Shown: positions 13,966 through 22,901, numbered from the stretch's first letter. The stretch is DNA of 37,725 nt from an uncultured bacterium (GCA_905214955.1 CAJMON010000028.1:1-37725); one strand, 5' to 3'. Made by a program: numbers and translations. Notes: generated from the sequence alone by a model not told the origin.

Positions 13966-16900
13966 ATGCATGAATTTTGTTACGAGAACGTAAAAGATCC
14001 CAGGTACTTTTCAGACAACCGGGTACCGGCCCACTCAGATCACCGGTATTATGCCTCTGTAGCGGATATGGAGCAGAAGGAGGAAAGCTTCAAGGAGAGC
14101 CTGAATGGACTGTGGAAATTCCACTATGCAAAAAATTATCAGAGCACCATTCCTGGATTTGAAAAAGAAACCTACGATTGCCATTGCTGGGATGACATCC
14201 GGGTGCCGGCCCACATTCAGATGGAGGGGTATGATGTGCCGCAGTATGCCAATGTCCAATACCCTTGGGAAGGCCATGAGGAAGTCAAACCGGGAGAAAT
14301 TCCAACTGCATTCAATCCTACAGCCAGCTATGTAAAATATTTCGAAGTGCCAGAGCGAATGAAAGGTCAGCGGATTTTCATTTCCTTCCAGGGAGCAGAG
14401 AGTGGACTGGCGCTGTGGCTCAACGGCAGCTTTGTGGGATACAGTGAAGACAGCTTCACCCCTTCTGAATTTGAACTGACTCCCTATCTGAAAGAGGGAG
14501 AAAACAAACTGGCTGCCCAGGTATTCAAGTGGACCAGCAGCAGCTGGTGCGAGGATCAGGATTTCTACCGTTTTTCCGGAATTTACCGGGATGTGTACCT
14601 GCATTCCATCCCAAAGATTCATATTTCTGATGTAAGAATCCGAACCCTGTTAGATGACACTTTCACAAAAGCAGATCTGACTGTAGATGTGAAAGCCACT
14701 GCCAAGGGAAATGTACGTTTAACACTTTCCTATAAGGGAAAGACCGTGGCTCAGACAGAAGGAGCCTTAGAAGAAGAAAGCGGCTATGTCCTGCCAGTAG
14801 AAAATCCCCTGCTGTGGAGTGCAGAGGCCCCGAATCTCTATGATCTGCGAATCGAAGTACTGGATGTAGAGGGCAGCCTGGTAGAAGTGATTCCTCAGAG
14901 AGTCGGTTTCCGACGGTTTGAGATGAAAGACCACATTATGACGCTGAATGGAAAGCGGATTGTGTTTAAGGGTGTGAACCGCCATGAATTCAGCTCCCGA
15001 ACCGGACGCTGTGTGTCCAGAGAGGAACTGATCCAGGATCTGACCACCATGAAACGAAACAATATCAATGCCATCCGTACCTGCCATTATCCGGATGCTT
15101 CCGGAATTTATGAACTCTGCGATGAATTCGGCATTTATATGATCGCAGAAAACAATATGGAAACCCATGGAACCTGGGATCTTTTGCGGGGCAGTACAGA
15201 TTATTCCGACGTGGTTCCGGATGACAAAGAAGAGTGGGAGGGAATGCTCTTAGACAGAGTGAACTCCGCCTGCCAGAGAGACAAAAATCATCCGGCCATT
15301 CTGATCTGGTCCTGTGGAAATGAATCCTTTGGCGGAAAAGTAATTTATGAAATGTCCCAGCTGTTCCGGAAACTGGATCCTACAAGACTGGTGCATTATG
15401 AAGGCGTGGCAAATGACCGCCGCTATAACGATACCAGCGACATGGAAAGCCAGATGTACACACCGGTGGAGAAAATTAAAGAATTTTTAAACAATGACAG
15501 GAGCAAACCTTTCATCTGCTGTGAATATACCCACGCTATGGGCAATTCCTGCGGTGCCATGTACAAATATACGGATCTGACAGACACAGAACCCTCCTAT
15601 CAGGGCGGCTTTATCTGGGACTATATTGATCAGTCCATATGGAAGAAAGACCGGTATGGAAATGATTTCCAGGCATACGGCGGTGATTTTGGCGAGCGTC
15701 CCACAGACTATAATTTCAGTGGAAATGGAATCGTATACGGCGGTGACCGTACAGAATCTCCCAAGATGCAGGAAGTAAAATTCAACTACCAGAACATTAC
15801 GGCGAAGGTAGAAAAAGATCAGGTAACCGTTATCAACAAAAATCTGTTTGTAAATACGGATGCATTTGACTGTATGGTGATCGTTGCAAAAGAGGGTAAA
15901 GAGATCAAAAAGGCTGTCCTGGAAACCCATGTGGCACCTTTGACAGAAGAGACCTATCAGCTGCCATTTGCCTCGGAAACTCTGCCAGGAGAATATACCG
16001 TGACTGTATCCTTCCTGCTGAAAGAGGATACTCTGTGGGCAGAAAGAGGCCACGAAATTGCCTTTGGACAGGGTGTTTACCAGGTAAAAGCAGAAGAGAA
16101 GGGTACACCTGCCGGAAGAATTCAGGTGATCCATTCCCTCCACAACCTGGGCGTGAAAGGGGAGCATTTTGAGATCATGTTCTCTTACCTTAATGGCGGT
16201 CTGGTATCCTACCGGTACGGCGGCAAAGAAATGATCGAAGCCATTCCAAAACCCAATTTCTGGAGAGCACCTACGGACAATGACTGTGGAAACCTGATGC
16301 CTATGCGGTATGCCCAGTGGAAGACAGCTTCCATGTATCTTTCCCACAAGTATCCCACAGACGGACGGTTCCCGGCAGCAAAAGAGCCGCAGATCCGGGA
16401 GGGAGAAGGCTTTGCAGAGATTACGTTTACCTATGTGATGCCCACGATTCCGGTAAGCGAGTGCCAGCTGACTTACAAAGTGCAGGCAGATGGAAGCGTG
16501 CAGACCACCTTATCCTATGATCCGGTGAAAGAACTGGGAGACATGCCGGAATTTGGTGTCATGTTCAAGTTCAATGCAGATTATGAAAATGTAACCTGGT
16601 ATGGCATGGGACCGGCAGAAACCTACGCAGACCGGTGCAAAGGCGCCAAGCTTGGCATTTACAAAAACAAAGTAAAAGACAACATGGCGAAATATCTGGT
16701 GCCGCAGGAGTGCGGAAACAAGGTGGGCGTGCGCTGGGCTTCCGTAACTGATGCCAAAGGAAGAGGAATGATCTTTACCGGAGATGGTATGGACTTCTCA
16801 GCACTTCCCTATACGCCTCATGAAATCGAGAATGCTATGCATCCTTATGAACTTCCTCAGGTACACTACACCGTTGTACGGGTGTCCAAGAAGCAGATGG

Positions 16901-17001
16901 GCATTGCAGGAGACGACAGCTGGGGAGCCAAGACTCATCCGGAATTTTTACTGGATACCAGCAGTAAGATGAAATTTACGTTTACATTTAAAGGAATTTA
17001 A
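13966..17001 (+). CDS. lacZ: Glycoside hydrolase family 2 beta-galactosidase
   Basis: Hydrolyses terminal beta-galactosides, here probably those brought in by the importer just upstream. The start is ATG 13966, 9 bases after AGGAGG at 13951-13956; an in-frame ATG at 13936 falls in the terminator. The 1011-residue protein has no signal peptide and is cytoplasmic. Domains in order: sugar-binding jelly roll (about 36-215), Ig-like domain (217-325), TIM barrel (327-610), a second Ig-like domain, and the C-terminal beta-galactosidase small domain (about 730-1008). The acid/base is Glu453 in SCGNES and the nucleophile Glu520 in CCEYTHAMGNS; GVNRHEFSSRTGR is a LacZ hallmark. Length and domain set match E. 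coli LacZ-type enzymes. Substrate linkage is not decided by sequence. Confidence 0.92.
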   Translation: MHEFCYENVKDPRYFSDNRVPAHSDHRYYASVADMEQKEESFKESLNGLWKFHYAKNYQSTIPGFEKETYDCHCWDDIRVPAHIQMEGYDVPQYANVQYPWEGHEEVKPGEIPTAFNPTASYVKYFEVPERMKGQRIFISFQGAESGLALWLNGSFVGYSEDSFTPSEFELTPYLKEGENKLAAQVFKWTSSSWCEDQDFYRFSGIYRDVYLHSIPKIHISDVRIRTLLDDTFTKADLTVDVKATAKGNVRLTLSYKGKTVAQTEGALEEESGYVLPVENPLLWSAEAPNLYDLRIEVLDVEGSLVEVIPQRVGFRRFEMKDHIMTLNGKRIVFKGVNRHEFSSRTGRCVSREELIQDLTTMKRNNINAIRTCHYPDASGIYELCDEFGIYMIAENNMETHGTWDLLRGSTDYSDVVPDDKEEWEGMLLDRVNSACQRDKNHPAILIWSCGNESFGGKVIYEMSQLFRKLDPTRLVHYEGVANDRRYNDTSDMESQMYTPVEKIKEFLNNDRSKPFICCEYTHAMGNSCGAMYKYTDLTDTEPSYQGGFIWDYIDQSIWKKDRYGNDFQAYGGDFGERPTDYNFSGNGIVYGGDRTESPKMQEVKFNYQNITAKVEKDQVTVINKNLFVNTDAFDCMVIVAKEGKEIKKAVLETHVAPLTEETYQLPFASETLPGEYTVTVSFLLKEDTLWAERGHEIAFGQGVYQVKAEEKGTPAGRIQVIHSLHNLGVKGEHFEIMFSYLNGGLVSYRYGGKEMIEAIPKPNFWRAPTDNDCGNLMPMRYAQWKTASMYLSHKYPTDGRFPAAKEPQIREGEGFAEITFTYVMPTIPVSECQLTYKVQADGSVQTTLSYDPVKELGDMPEFGVMFKFNADYENVTWYGMGPAETYADRCKGAKLGIYKNKVKDNMAKYLVPQECGNKVGVRWASVTDAKGRGMIFTGDGMDFSALPYTPHEIENAMHPYELPQVHYTVVRVSKKQMGIAGDDSWGAKTHPEFLLDTSSKMKFTFTFKGI

Positions 17002-17008
17002 CTGAATC

Positions 17009-17059
17009 AAACAAGTCCCCTGCTTTCATTGCGCGAAGCAATCAGCAGGGGACTTGTTT
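17009..17059. terminator. Long bidirectional hairpin between lacZ and the LacI gene
   Basis: AAACAAGTCCCCTGCT (17009-17024) pairs perfectly over 16 bases with 17044-17059. The loop holds a smaller stem ATTGC/GCAAT around GCGAA. T runs are short on both strands. It separates convergent genes and likely stops both transcripts. Confidence 0.75.
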
Positions 17060-17060
17060 G

Positions 17061-17131
17061 TATTAAGAGTGGTATAGCCACTCTTAATAAGCTGCGAAGC
17101 AGCTATTCAGTTATGAGCAGGCAGCGAAGCG
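17061..17131. repeat. Cluster of small hairpins including GCGAAGC mini-hairpins
   Basis: Directly after the terminator lie a 12-base perfect inverted repeat (17061-17072 with 17078-17089, loop TATAG), then AGCTGC-GAA-GCAGCT (17090-17104) and a further GCGAAGC at 17124-17130. With the one at 17033-17039 in the preceding loop, GCGAAGC occurs three times in about 100 bases. No gene lies here. Confidence 0.6.
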
Positions 17132-17155
17132 GATTGCAAATATCTGCTTTTCGTT

Positions 17156-18190
17156 TTACTCAGAAATATCTTTCACAGATTCTCCATCTAAGAGGGTTCC
17201 TTCAAAGAGACAGGTCTCGCCAATCGACCGGTGCTTGATGATATCAAACAGGATTCGGATGGTGGCTTTTGCCATATCCTCTACCGGCTGGCGGATGGTG
17301 GTAAGGGAAGGGATGTAATACTGCCCAAGCTCCAGTCCATCAAAGCCTGCCACGGAATAATCTTCCGGAACATTTTTTCCAGCATCCTTTAAGGCACGAC
17401 AGGAACCGATGGCCATGCTGTCGGCGATGGCATAAACGGCAGTAAAATTGGTTCCTGAATCCAGCAGTTCTTTGGTCATCTGATATCCCATCTCAATGGA
17501 GTAGGTATTCTCCGCAGAACGCATGGGGCGGATTAAATCGGGATCCACCGGAATGCCGTAGTGGAGCAGTGCCTGTTCGTAGCCTTCCTGGCGGAGACGG
17601 CCGATACTTTCGTCATCTTCGCAGGAGGAGAGGAGTGCAATCCGCTTATGGCCTTTTAAGATCAGGTATTCCGTCATGCGGAAACTTTCTTTCACGTCAT
17701 CCACAGATACAGAAGAATAATTTTTCTTGCTCATGTCATCCAAAAGGCCAACGGTACTTAGCACAAACGGTACGGAAAGCTGTTTCAGCTTTTCGTCGGA
17801 GTGGGAGAAAAATCCTCCCAGAAAGACAATACCGTTTAAGCGTTTTTCCTTTTCCAGCTGAATGGCTACATCCACTTCATCCTGACGTTCATCCACATGC
17901 TGGAGGACAAAGGAATATTTCTTCTTTTGAATCTCTTCTTCAAAAATTTTGATCATTTTATTGAAAAATGGATTGCTGATGCCTTTGATCAGGACAGCAA
18001 TGGCACGGGCTTCTGAACGTTTCAGATTCCGGGCACTGTTGTTGGGAACATAATTGTGGTCTTTGATGACCTGCATAATCATATCCTTTGTTTCCGGATT
18101 GATGTCCGGATGATTGTTGATAGCCCGGGATACCGTGCTGACACCTACTCCGCAAAGGTGTGCCACGTCTTTGATGGTAATACTTTCCAT
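17156..18190 (-). CDS. LacI-family transcriptional regulator (MalR-like)
   Basis: Probable sugar-responsive repressor of the minus-strand importer operon in which it is the last gene. I choose the ATG at 18188-18190 as start: the GGGGA on the minus strand is about 6 bases before it, whereas it abuts the other in-frame ATG at 18196. The 344-residue protein begins with the HTH and hinge (ITIKDVAHLCGVGVSTVSRAINNHPDI, then YVPNNSARNLK at about 48-58), followed by the periplasmic-binding-like sensor (IAVLIKGISNPFFNKM, DGIVFLGG-like NGIVFLGG, YSVAGFDGLELG, TTIRQPVEDM). LacI operators with the central AACGTT found at 22926 upstream of the operon fit this regulator. Confidence 0.92.
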   Translation of the reverse strand: MESITIKDVAHLCGVGVSTVSRAINNHPDINPETKDMIMQVIKDHNYVPNNSARNLKRSEARAIAVLIKGISNPFFNKMIKIFEEEIQKKKYSFVLQHVDERQDEVDVAIQLEKEKRLNGIVFLGGFFSHSDEKLKQLSVPFVLSTVGLLDDMSKKNYSSVSVDDVKESFRMTEYLILKGHKRIALLSSCEDDESIGRLRQEGYEQALLHYGIPVDPDLIRPMRSAENTYSIEMGYQMTKELLDSGTNFTAVYAIADSMAIGSCRALKDAGKNVPEDYSVAGFDGLELGQYYIPSLTTIRQPVEDMAKATIRILFDIIKHRSIGETCLFEGTLLDGESVKDISE

Positions 18191-18244
18191 CTGCATTCCC
18201 CATTTCTCTTGATATCTTTGAAAATCTGCCGTCCGTCAGGAAGA

Positions 18245-19726
18245 TCAGATACGGCCGTATATTTTTGCCAGCCTGCGGATCTTGGCAGCCAGCTCATGTG
18301 TAAATTCTCCTTCTGTAAGACGCCATTTCCAGTTGTCGCCAAGGGTGGAAGGTGTGTTGATGCGTGCCTCAGCGCCAAGACCTAAGTAATCCTGAAGCGG
18401 AATGATGGCAGTGTCAGCCACGCTTGCAAGGGCAGCACGGATGAAACTCATCTGTACCTGGTCGGCATTTTTCCCTTCCAGGTCCATGTATTCGATGGCA
18501 AAGTTTCGATCTGTATCGCTCATTTCCTGATACCAGGCCTTTAAGGTCTGGTTGTCATGGGTACCGGTGTAAACCACGCAGTTTCTGGGATAATTGTGGG
18601 GAAGGTAATCGCTTTCCTCACGGGAATCAAAGGCAAATTCCAGAACCTTCATGCCGGGATAACCGGTGTCATGTACCAGCTGAAGAACACTGGGGGTAAG
18701 GAAGCCTAAATCCTCAGCGATGATGGGCATATCCCCCAGAGCGTCTTTTAATGCAGTGAAAAGTTTCAGGCCAGGACCTTTTTCCCATTTGCCCAATTCT
18801 GCAGTGGTGTGTCCGTAGGGAATGGCGTAATATTCGTCAAATCCACGGAAATGGTCTACACGGACAATATCGTATAGCGTGAAGCAGTGGCGGATGCGGC
18901 GGATCCACCAGGCAAAACCAGTCTGCTCATGATAATCCCAGCGGTACAGGGGATTCCCCCAAAGCTGTCCGGTAGCGGAAAATCCATCTGGCGGGCAGCC
19001 TGCCACAGCGATAGGTTCGCCGTCAGAAGTAAACTGGAACAGTTCCGGATTGGCCCAGGTATCTGCGCTGTCAAAAGCCACATAGATGGGGATATCACCG
19101 ATGATCTGGATGCCTTTGCTGTTGGCATAAGCTTTTAAGGCGGTCCACTGTTTCTGGAACAGGTACTGCAGATAGCTGTAAAAATCAATTTCACTGGAAA
19201 ATTCATCTTCGTAGCGTTCTACGGCTTCCGGCTGTCTGGTGCGGATGTCTTCATCCCACTGGTTCCAGCTGACTCCGTGAAAATGATTTTTCACAGCCAT
19301 GTACAGGCCGTAGTTGTGAAGCCAGTCTTTGTTGGCTTTTTTGAAATCCAGATATTCCTGGCGGCCTAAAAATTTGCTGCGCTCATAGGCCTTGCGCAGA
19401 AGATCAAACCGGTTTTCATAAATTTTTCCATAATCAATGTAGTGGGGATTGTCTCCGAAATCACAGGCATCACATTCCTCTTTTGTCAGAAGTCCTTCCT
19501 GAATCAGAGTCTCCAGGTCAATGAAATAGGGATTTCCTGCAAAGGTGGAAAAGGACTGATAAGGGGAGTCTCCATAACTGGTGGGACCTAAGGGAAGAAT
19601 CTGCCAGTATTTCTGGCCGGCTTCCGCGCACAGATCTACAAATTCATAGGCACTTTTTGAAAAAGAACCGATTCCGTATTTTGATGGCAGACTTGCTACC
19701 GGAAGAAGCATTCCACTGCCTCGCAT
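18245..19726 (-). CDS. malQ: 4-alpha-glucanotransferase (amylomaltase, GH77)
   Basis: Moves alpha-1,4-glucan segments between malto-oligosaccharides, releasing glucose and making longer chains for phosphorolysis; cytoplasmic. The 493-residue protein starts MRGSGMLLPVASLPSKYGIG, with PLGPTSYGDSPYQSFSTFAGNPYFIDL typical of GH77. Catalytic residues are Asp291 (VRVDHFRGF), Glu338 (IIAEDLG) and Asp391 (GTHDNQT). The start is supported by CAGGAGGAA on the minus strand 8 bases upstream. It sits between a permease gene and the LacI gene on the minus strand, and this is what points the importer toward malto-oligosaccharides. No maltodextrin phosphorylase or alpha-glucosidase is next to it, so glycogen/maltodextrin phosphorylase is probably encoded elsewhere. 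Confidence 0.96.
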   Translation of the reverse strand: MRGSGMLLPVASLPSKYGIGSFSKSAYEFVDLCAEAGQKYWQILPLGPTSYGDSPYQSFSTFAGNPYFIDLETLIQEGLLTKEECDACDFGDNPHYIDYGKIYENRFDLLRKAYERSKFLGRQEYLDFKKANKDWLHNYGLYMAVKNHFHGVSWNQWDEDIRTRQPEAVERYEDEFSSEIDFYSYLQYLFQKQWTALKAYANSKGIQIIGDIPIYVAFDSADTWANPELFQFTSDGEPIAVAGCPPDGFSATGQLWGNPLYRWDYHEQTGFAWWIRRIRHCFTLYDIVRVDHFRGFDEYYAIPYGHTTAELGKWEKGPGLKLFTALKDALGDMPIIAEDLGFLTPSVLQLVHDTGYPGMKVLEFAFDSREESDYLPHNYPRNCVVYTGTHDNQTLKAWYQEMSDTDRNFAIEYMDLEGKNADQVQMSFIRAALASVADTAIIPLQDYLGLGAEARINTPSTLGDNWKWRLTEGEFTHELAAKIRRLAKIYGRI

Positions 19727-19769
19727 AATTGTATTCCTCCTGTCGTTTCATAATAAATGTGGATGAAAG

Positions 19770-20606
19770 TCATCCTTTTACCGCACCGGCTACCACACCT
19801 TCGATGATATGTTTCTGGCAGGCCATGTAAAAAGCGATAATGGGAATCATGGAAAGAACCAGAACGCCCATCATGGCACCCATATCAATGGAACCATAGC
19901 CACCGCGCAGATACTGAATGGCCATAGGAAGGGTTTTCCATTTTTTCATATCCAGTACCAGATAGGGAAGCAGATAGTCGTTCCAGATCCACATGGCATC
20001 CAGAATTGCTACGGTAATGCATGTGGGTTTCATAATCGGAAGCACCACCTGGAAGTATGTGTGGATGGGAGTGCATCCATCGATCATGGCGGCTTCCTCA
20101 ATCTCCAAAGGAATGGATTTGACGAAACCGCAGAACATAAAGACTGCCAGGCCGGCACCGAAACCTACATATACTACAATAATACCAACTGGATTGGTTA
20201 AATGCAACATATTTGCAATTTTCGACAGAGAAAACATGACCATCTGGAAGGGAACGATCATAGAAAACAGGCACAGATAGTAAATTGTACTGGTGAGTGC
20301 ATTTTTTACACGGCTGATGTACCAGGCGCACATGGAAGTTAGAAAGACGATGGCCAGCACAGAGAATACCGTGATAAACAGAGAAGTCAGGAAAGACTGG
20401 AAGAACTTTGTGGTCTCAATACCCCGCGCATAGTTTTCCAGGCCCACAAACATTTTGCCCTGTGGAATGGCAAAAGGCTTTTTGCTGATGTAGGCTTTCT
20501 TTTTGAAAGAGTTCAGTACCACCAGTGCAATGGGAAACAGGTACAGAACAGAAATCACAGCAAAAAGGATTGTAAGAAAGATTCCGTGTTTTGATTTTCT
20601 TGCCAT
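19770..20606 (-). CDS. Sugar ABC transporter permease (MalG-like, second importer)
   Basis: Membrane subunit of the minus-strand importer. The 278-residue protein has a basic start, an N-terminal helix (GIFLTILFAVISVLYLFPIA), further helices, and the EAA loop IEEAAMIDGCTPIHTYFQVV near 177-196. Its start codon shares one base with the stop of the upstream permease (TAATG), a coupled arrangement. The gap of 43 bases to malQ carries the malQ ribosome binding site. Confidence 0.94.
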   Translation of the reverse strand: MARKSKHGIFLTILFAVISVLYLFPIALVVLNSFKKKAYISKKPFAIPQGKMFVGLENYARGIETTKFFQSFLTSLFITVFSVLAIVFLTSMCAWYISRVKNALTSTIYYLCLFSMIVPFQMVMFSLSKIANMLHLTNPVGIIVVYVGFGAGLAVFMFCGFVKSIPLEIEEAAMIDGCTPIHTYFQVVLPIMKPTCITVAILDAMWIWNDYLLPYLVLDMKKWKTLPMAIQYLRGGYGSIDMGAMMGVLVLSMIPIIAFYMACQKHIIEGVVAGAVKG

Positions 20607-21448
20607 TACTGCTGCACCTCCTTAGTTCTGGTGAGACGGTTCTGGATCATGGCAATGGCAGCCACCATCAGGAAGAAGACAACGGCTTTCGCCTGTCCGA
20701 CACCCTCAAATCCATTGCGTCCATAAAAGGTATTGGTGATGTTTAATGCCAGCATTTCTGACATGTTGGAAGGTTCGCCGTTGGTCAGTGCCAGGTTCTG
20801 GTCATAAAGCTTGAAAGAGTTTGTCAGAGTTAAAAAGGTACAGATGGTGATGGAAGGCATAACCATGGGAATGGTGACATGGCGCAGCACCTGACGGGAA
20901 GAAGCGCCGTCAATTTTGGCTGCCTCAATGAGCTCTCCGGGGATGTTCTGGATTCCGGCAATATAAATGATCATCATGTATCCGATCTGCTGCCAGCACA
21001 TCAAGATGACCAGACCCCAGAAACCGTAAGCGGAAGAGTAAGTCAGCGTCCGGTTGAACTGAAGCAGGATGCCATTTAACAGAAGCTGCCAGATGTAACC
21101 GAGGATAATGCCGCCGATCAGGTTCGGCATAAAGAACACAGTACGGAATACATTGGTACCGTGGATTTTTTTCGTAAGGAGAAGTGCAACGGCAAATGCC
21201 AGCACATTGATCAGAAGAACAGTGACGATGGTAAACAAAGCAGTGTACCATAAAGCGTGGTTGAAAGTGGAATCTGTAAAGATCTTGGTGTAGTTTGAAA
21301 ATCCAACAAAGACTGCATCGGTGATGGTAGTAAATTTACAAAATGAAAGATACACGCCCACGAGAAACGGAGCGATGAAACCTAAGGTAAATGCCAGCAG
21401 CGTGGGGAGCACAAATACCGGGAAATACCGTTTGATTGCTTTTTCCAT
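20606..21448 (-). CDS. Sugar ABC transporter permease (MalF-like, second importer)
   Basis: First membrane subunit of the minus-strand importer. I place the start at the ATG 21446-21448, giving MEKAIKRYFPVFVLPTLLAF and 280 residues. The site AGGAAGGA lies about 12 bases before it and abuts another in-frame ATG at 21460, which remains possible; the longest open form to 21517 covers the intercistronic terminator and is rejected. Six hydrophobic segments are visible, with the EAA loop LIEAAKIDGASSRQVLRHVT in the C-terminal half and LALTNGEPSNMSEMLALNI near the end. The gene lies after the binding-protein gene and overlaps its partner permease by one base. Confidence 0.92.
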   Translation of the reverse strand: MEKAIKRYFPVFVLPTLLAFTLGFIAPFLVGVYLSFCKFTTITDAVFVGFSNYTKIFTDSTFNHALWYTALFTIVTVLLINVLAFAVALLLTKKIHGTNVFRTVFFMPNLIGGIILGYIWQLLLNGILLQFNRTLTYSSAYGFWGLVILMCWQQIGYMMIIYIAGIQNIPGELIEAAKIDGASSRQVLRHVTIPMVMPSITICTFLTLTNSFKLYDQNLALTNGEPSNMSEMLALNITNTFYGRNGFEGVGQAKAVVFFLMVAAIAMIQNRLTRTKEVQQ

Positions 21449-21482
21449 AATATTTCTCATTCCTTCCTGTACAAAAACTTCT

Positions 21483-21521
21483 AAAAAAGGAATGGGCGGG
21501 CGATGTGGCCCACCCATTCCT
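21483..21521 (-). terminator. Intercistronic terminator-like hairpin after the binding-protein gene
   Basis: On the minus strand AGGAATGGGTGGGC pairs with GCCCGCCCATTCCT (14 base pairs, one wobble) around a 6-base loop, followed by TTTTTT. It lies between the binding-protein stop and the permease start. It should end most transcripts after the binding-protein gene and let a fraction continue to the permeases. Confidence 0.83.
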
Positions 21522-21530
21522 GAAAGTTCA

Positions 21531-22850
21531 TTACTGGTTGTTTGCGGCAGCGTACTCGGTTGCCCAGCCGTCTACGAAAGCGGTGGTTACGCCGTCCCAG
21601 TCGCCGGTACCCTGTGCATATTCAAGCAGTGCACTTCCAACGCCGTTCTTCCAATTCTCAGAAGGCATTGTGGTGAAGCACCATGCAACAGCGGTATGCC
21701 CTGCAGCAATGTCATCGTTAGCAGCCTGAATCAGCGGATTTTCCGGAGTGTACTCTTCAGTAAAGGTGGTGAACGGAGTTACGAATCCCATCTCATTTGC
21801 CAGAGAGTTGCGGCCGGTATCACTGGTAACTACCCAGTTTACGAAATCCAGAGTAGCCTGGATATCAGCCTCGGAAGCCTTGTTGTTTACACACCAGTAA
21901 TTTTCAGAACCAGTGCAAAGTCCCTGGTTTTCTTCGCCGTCTACACCGATGTAGATGGGCATCATGCCGATGTCTTCATCAGCAACTTCGTTGTCTTTGA
22001 TGTCGTTGTAAGCCCAGGTACCATTCTGATAGAAGACGGCATCGCCAAGAGCAAATTCAGAAGAAGCATCTTCACCAGTCTTGCTGGAGAGCAGTGCCGG
22101 ATCACAGGTGGAATCGGTGATGTACAGATCCCAGATCTGTTTGTAGTTATCCAGGTAAGTTCCTTTGATGGCATCTGTGGAACCGATGCCGTCTGCTTTG
22201 TACTCGTAGTAAACCGGGAGGTTTGCCAGATGGGTCTTGAATCTCCAGTCAGAGGAGCTGTCCATACCAGCGGATGTAAAGGCACCTTCTACACCCAGTT
22301 CATCTTTCTTTGCCTGGATGTCATCGGCAACTGCTTTCAGAGTTTCGAAGTTGTTGATCTCATCGATAGAAGAAATCACAGCGCCTTCAGTTTCAATGTA
22401 TTTGTTCAGCAGTGCCTTGTTGTAGATCAGGCCGTAAGTCTCGATCACGTATGCGATACTGTAAACTTCGCCGTTGTCTCCGGTTAAAGCAAAGTCATCG
22501 CTCTTTAAGTTCTTGTACAGATCGCTGTCCTTTAAGTCATAGCAGTAATCTTTCCAGGAAGCTAAGCCAACAGGTCCGTTTACCTGGAACAGGGTAGGAA
22601 CATCGTTCTTTGCCATCTCGGATTTCAGGGTGGACTCATAAGTACCGGAAGCTGCGGTGATAACGGTGACTTCTACACCGGTCTCCTCGGTATAAGCCTT
22701 TGCCAGATCCTGCCACTGCTGATCCTGTTCGGGTTTGAAATTCAGGTAATAAACTTTTCCAGTCTCTTCAGCCATAACGGTTGCGGGAACCAGAGACATT
22801 GCCATTGCAGCTGTCAGTGCCATTGCAGTTACTTTTCTGAACTTTTTCAT
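21531..22850 (-). CDS. Sugar ABC transporter substrate-binding protein (second importer)
   Basis: Extracellular receptor of the malto-oligosaccharide-type importer. The start is the ATG at 22848-22850 (MKKFRKVTAMALTAAMAMSL), with AAAGGA about 9 bases upstream on the minus strand; the longer form to 22979 runs through the promoter and operator. The 439-residue protein has a Sec signal peptide ending in VMA-EE and then VYYLNFKPEQDQQWQDLAKAYTEETG, the usual start of a MalE-like solute-binding domain, with ALGDAVFYQNGTWAYNDI and NYWCVNNKASEADIQATLDFV further on. No lipobox cysteine is present. First gene of the minus-strand operon, followed by a hairpin, two permeases, malQ and the LacI gene. Confidence 0.93.
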   Translation of the reverse strand: MKKFRKVTAMALTAAMAMSLVPATVMAEETGKVYYLNFKPEQDQQWQDLAKAYTEETGVEVTVITAASGTYESTLKSEMAKNDVPTLFQVNGPVGLASWKDYCYDLKDSDLYKNLKSDDFALTGDNGEVYSIAYVIETYGLIYNKALLNKYIETEGAVISSIDEINNFETLKAVADDIQAKKDELGVEGAFTSAGMDSSSDWRFKTHLANLPVYYEYKADGIGSTDAIKGTYLDNYKQIWDLYITDSTCDPALLSSKTGEDASSEFALGDAVFYQNGTWAYNDIKDNEVADEDIGMMPIYIGVDGEENQGLCTGSENYWCVNNKASEADIQATLDFVNWVVTSDTGRNSLANEMGFVTPFTTFTEEYTPENPLIQAANDDIAAGHTAVAWCFTTMPSENWKNGVGSALLEYAQGTGDWDGVTTAFVDGWATEYAAANNQ

Positions 22851-22901
22851 AGTGTTACATCCTTTCTGTTGGGACGGTTGTCCGTTGATAGAATCTTTTT
22901 C

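Noticed and set aside
15487..16347. 286-codon minus-strand frame
   Set aside because: Inside the GH2 gene, no start signal, no domain.
17061..17131. Possible tRNA or small RNA gene in the hairpin cluster
   Set aside because: No cloverleaf, no anticodon arm or TTC-type T arm, no CCA, and no promoter.
21321..22487. 388-codon plus-strand frame
   Set aside because: Antisense to the binding-protein gene and permease start, which have signal peptide, promoter and family match; the product has no recognisable domain.
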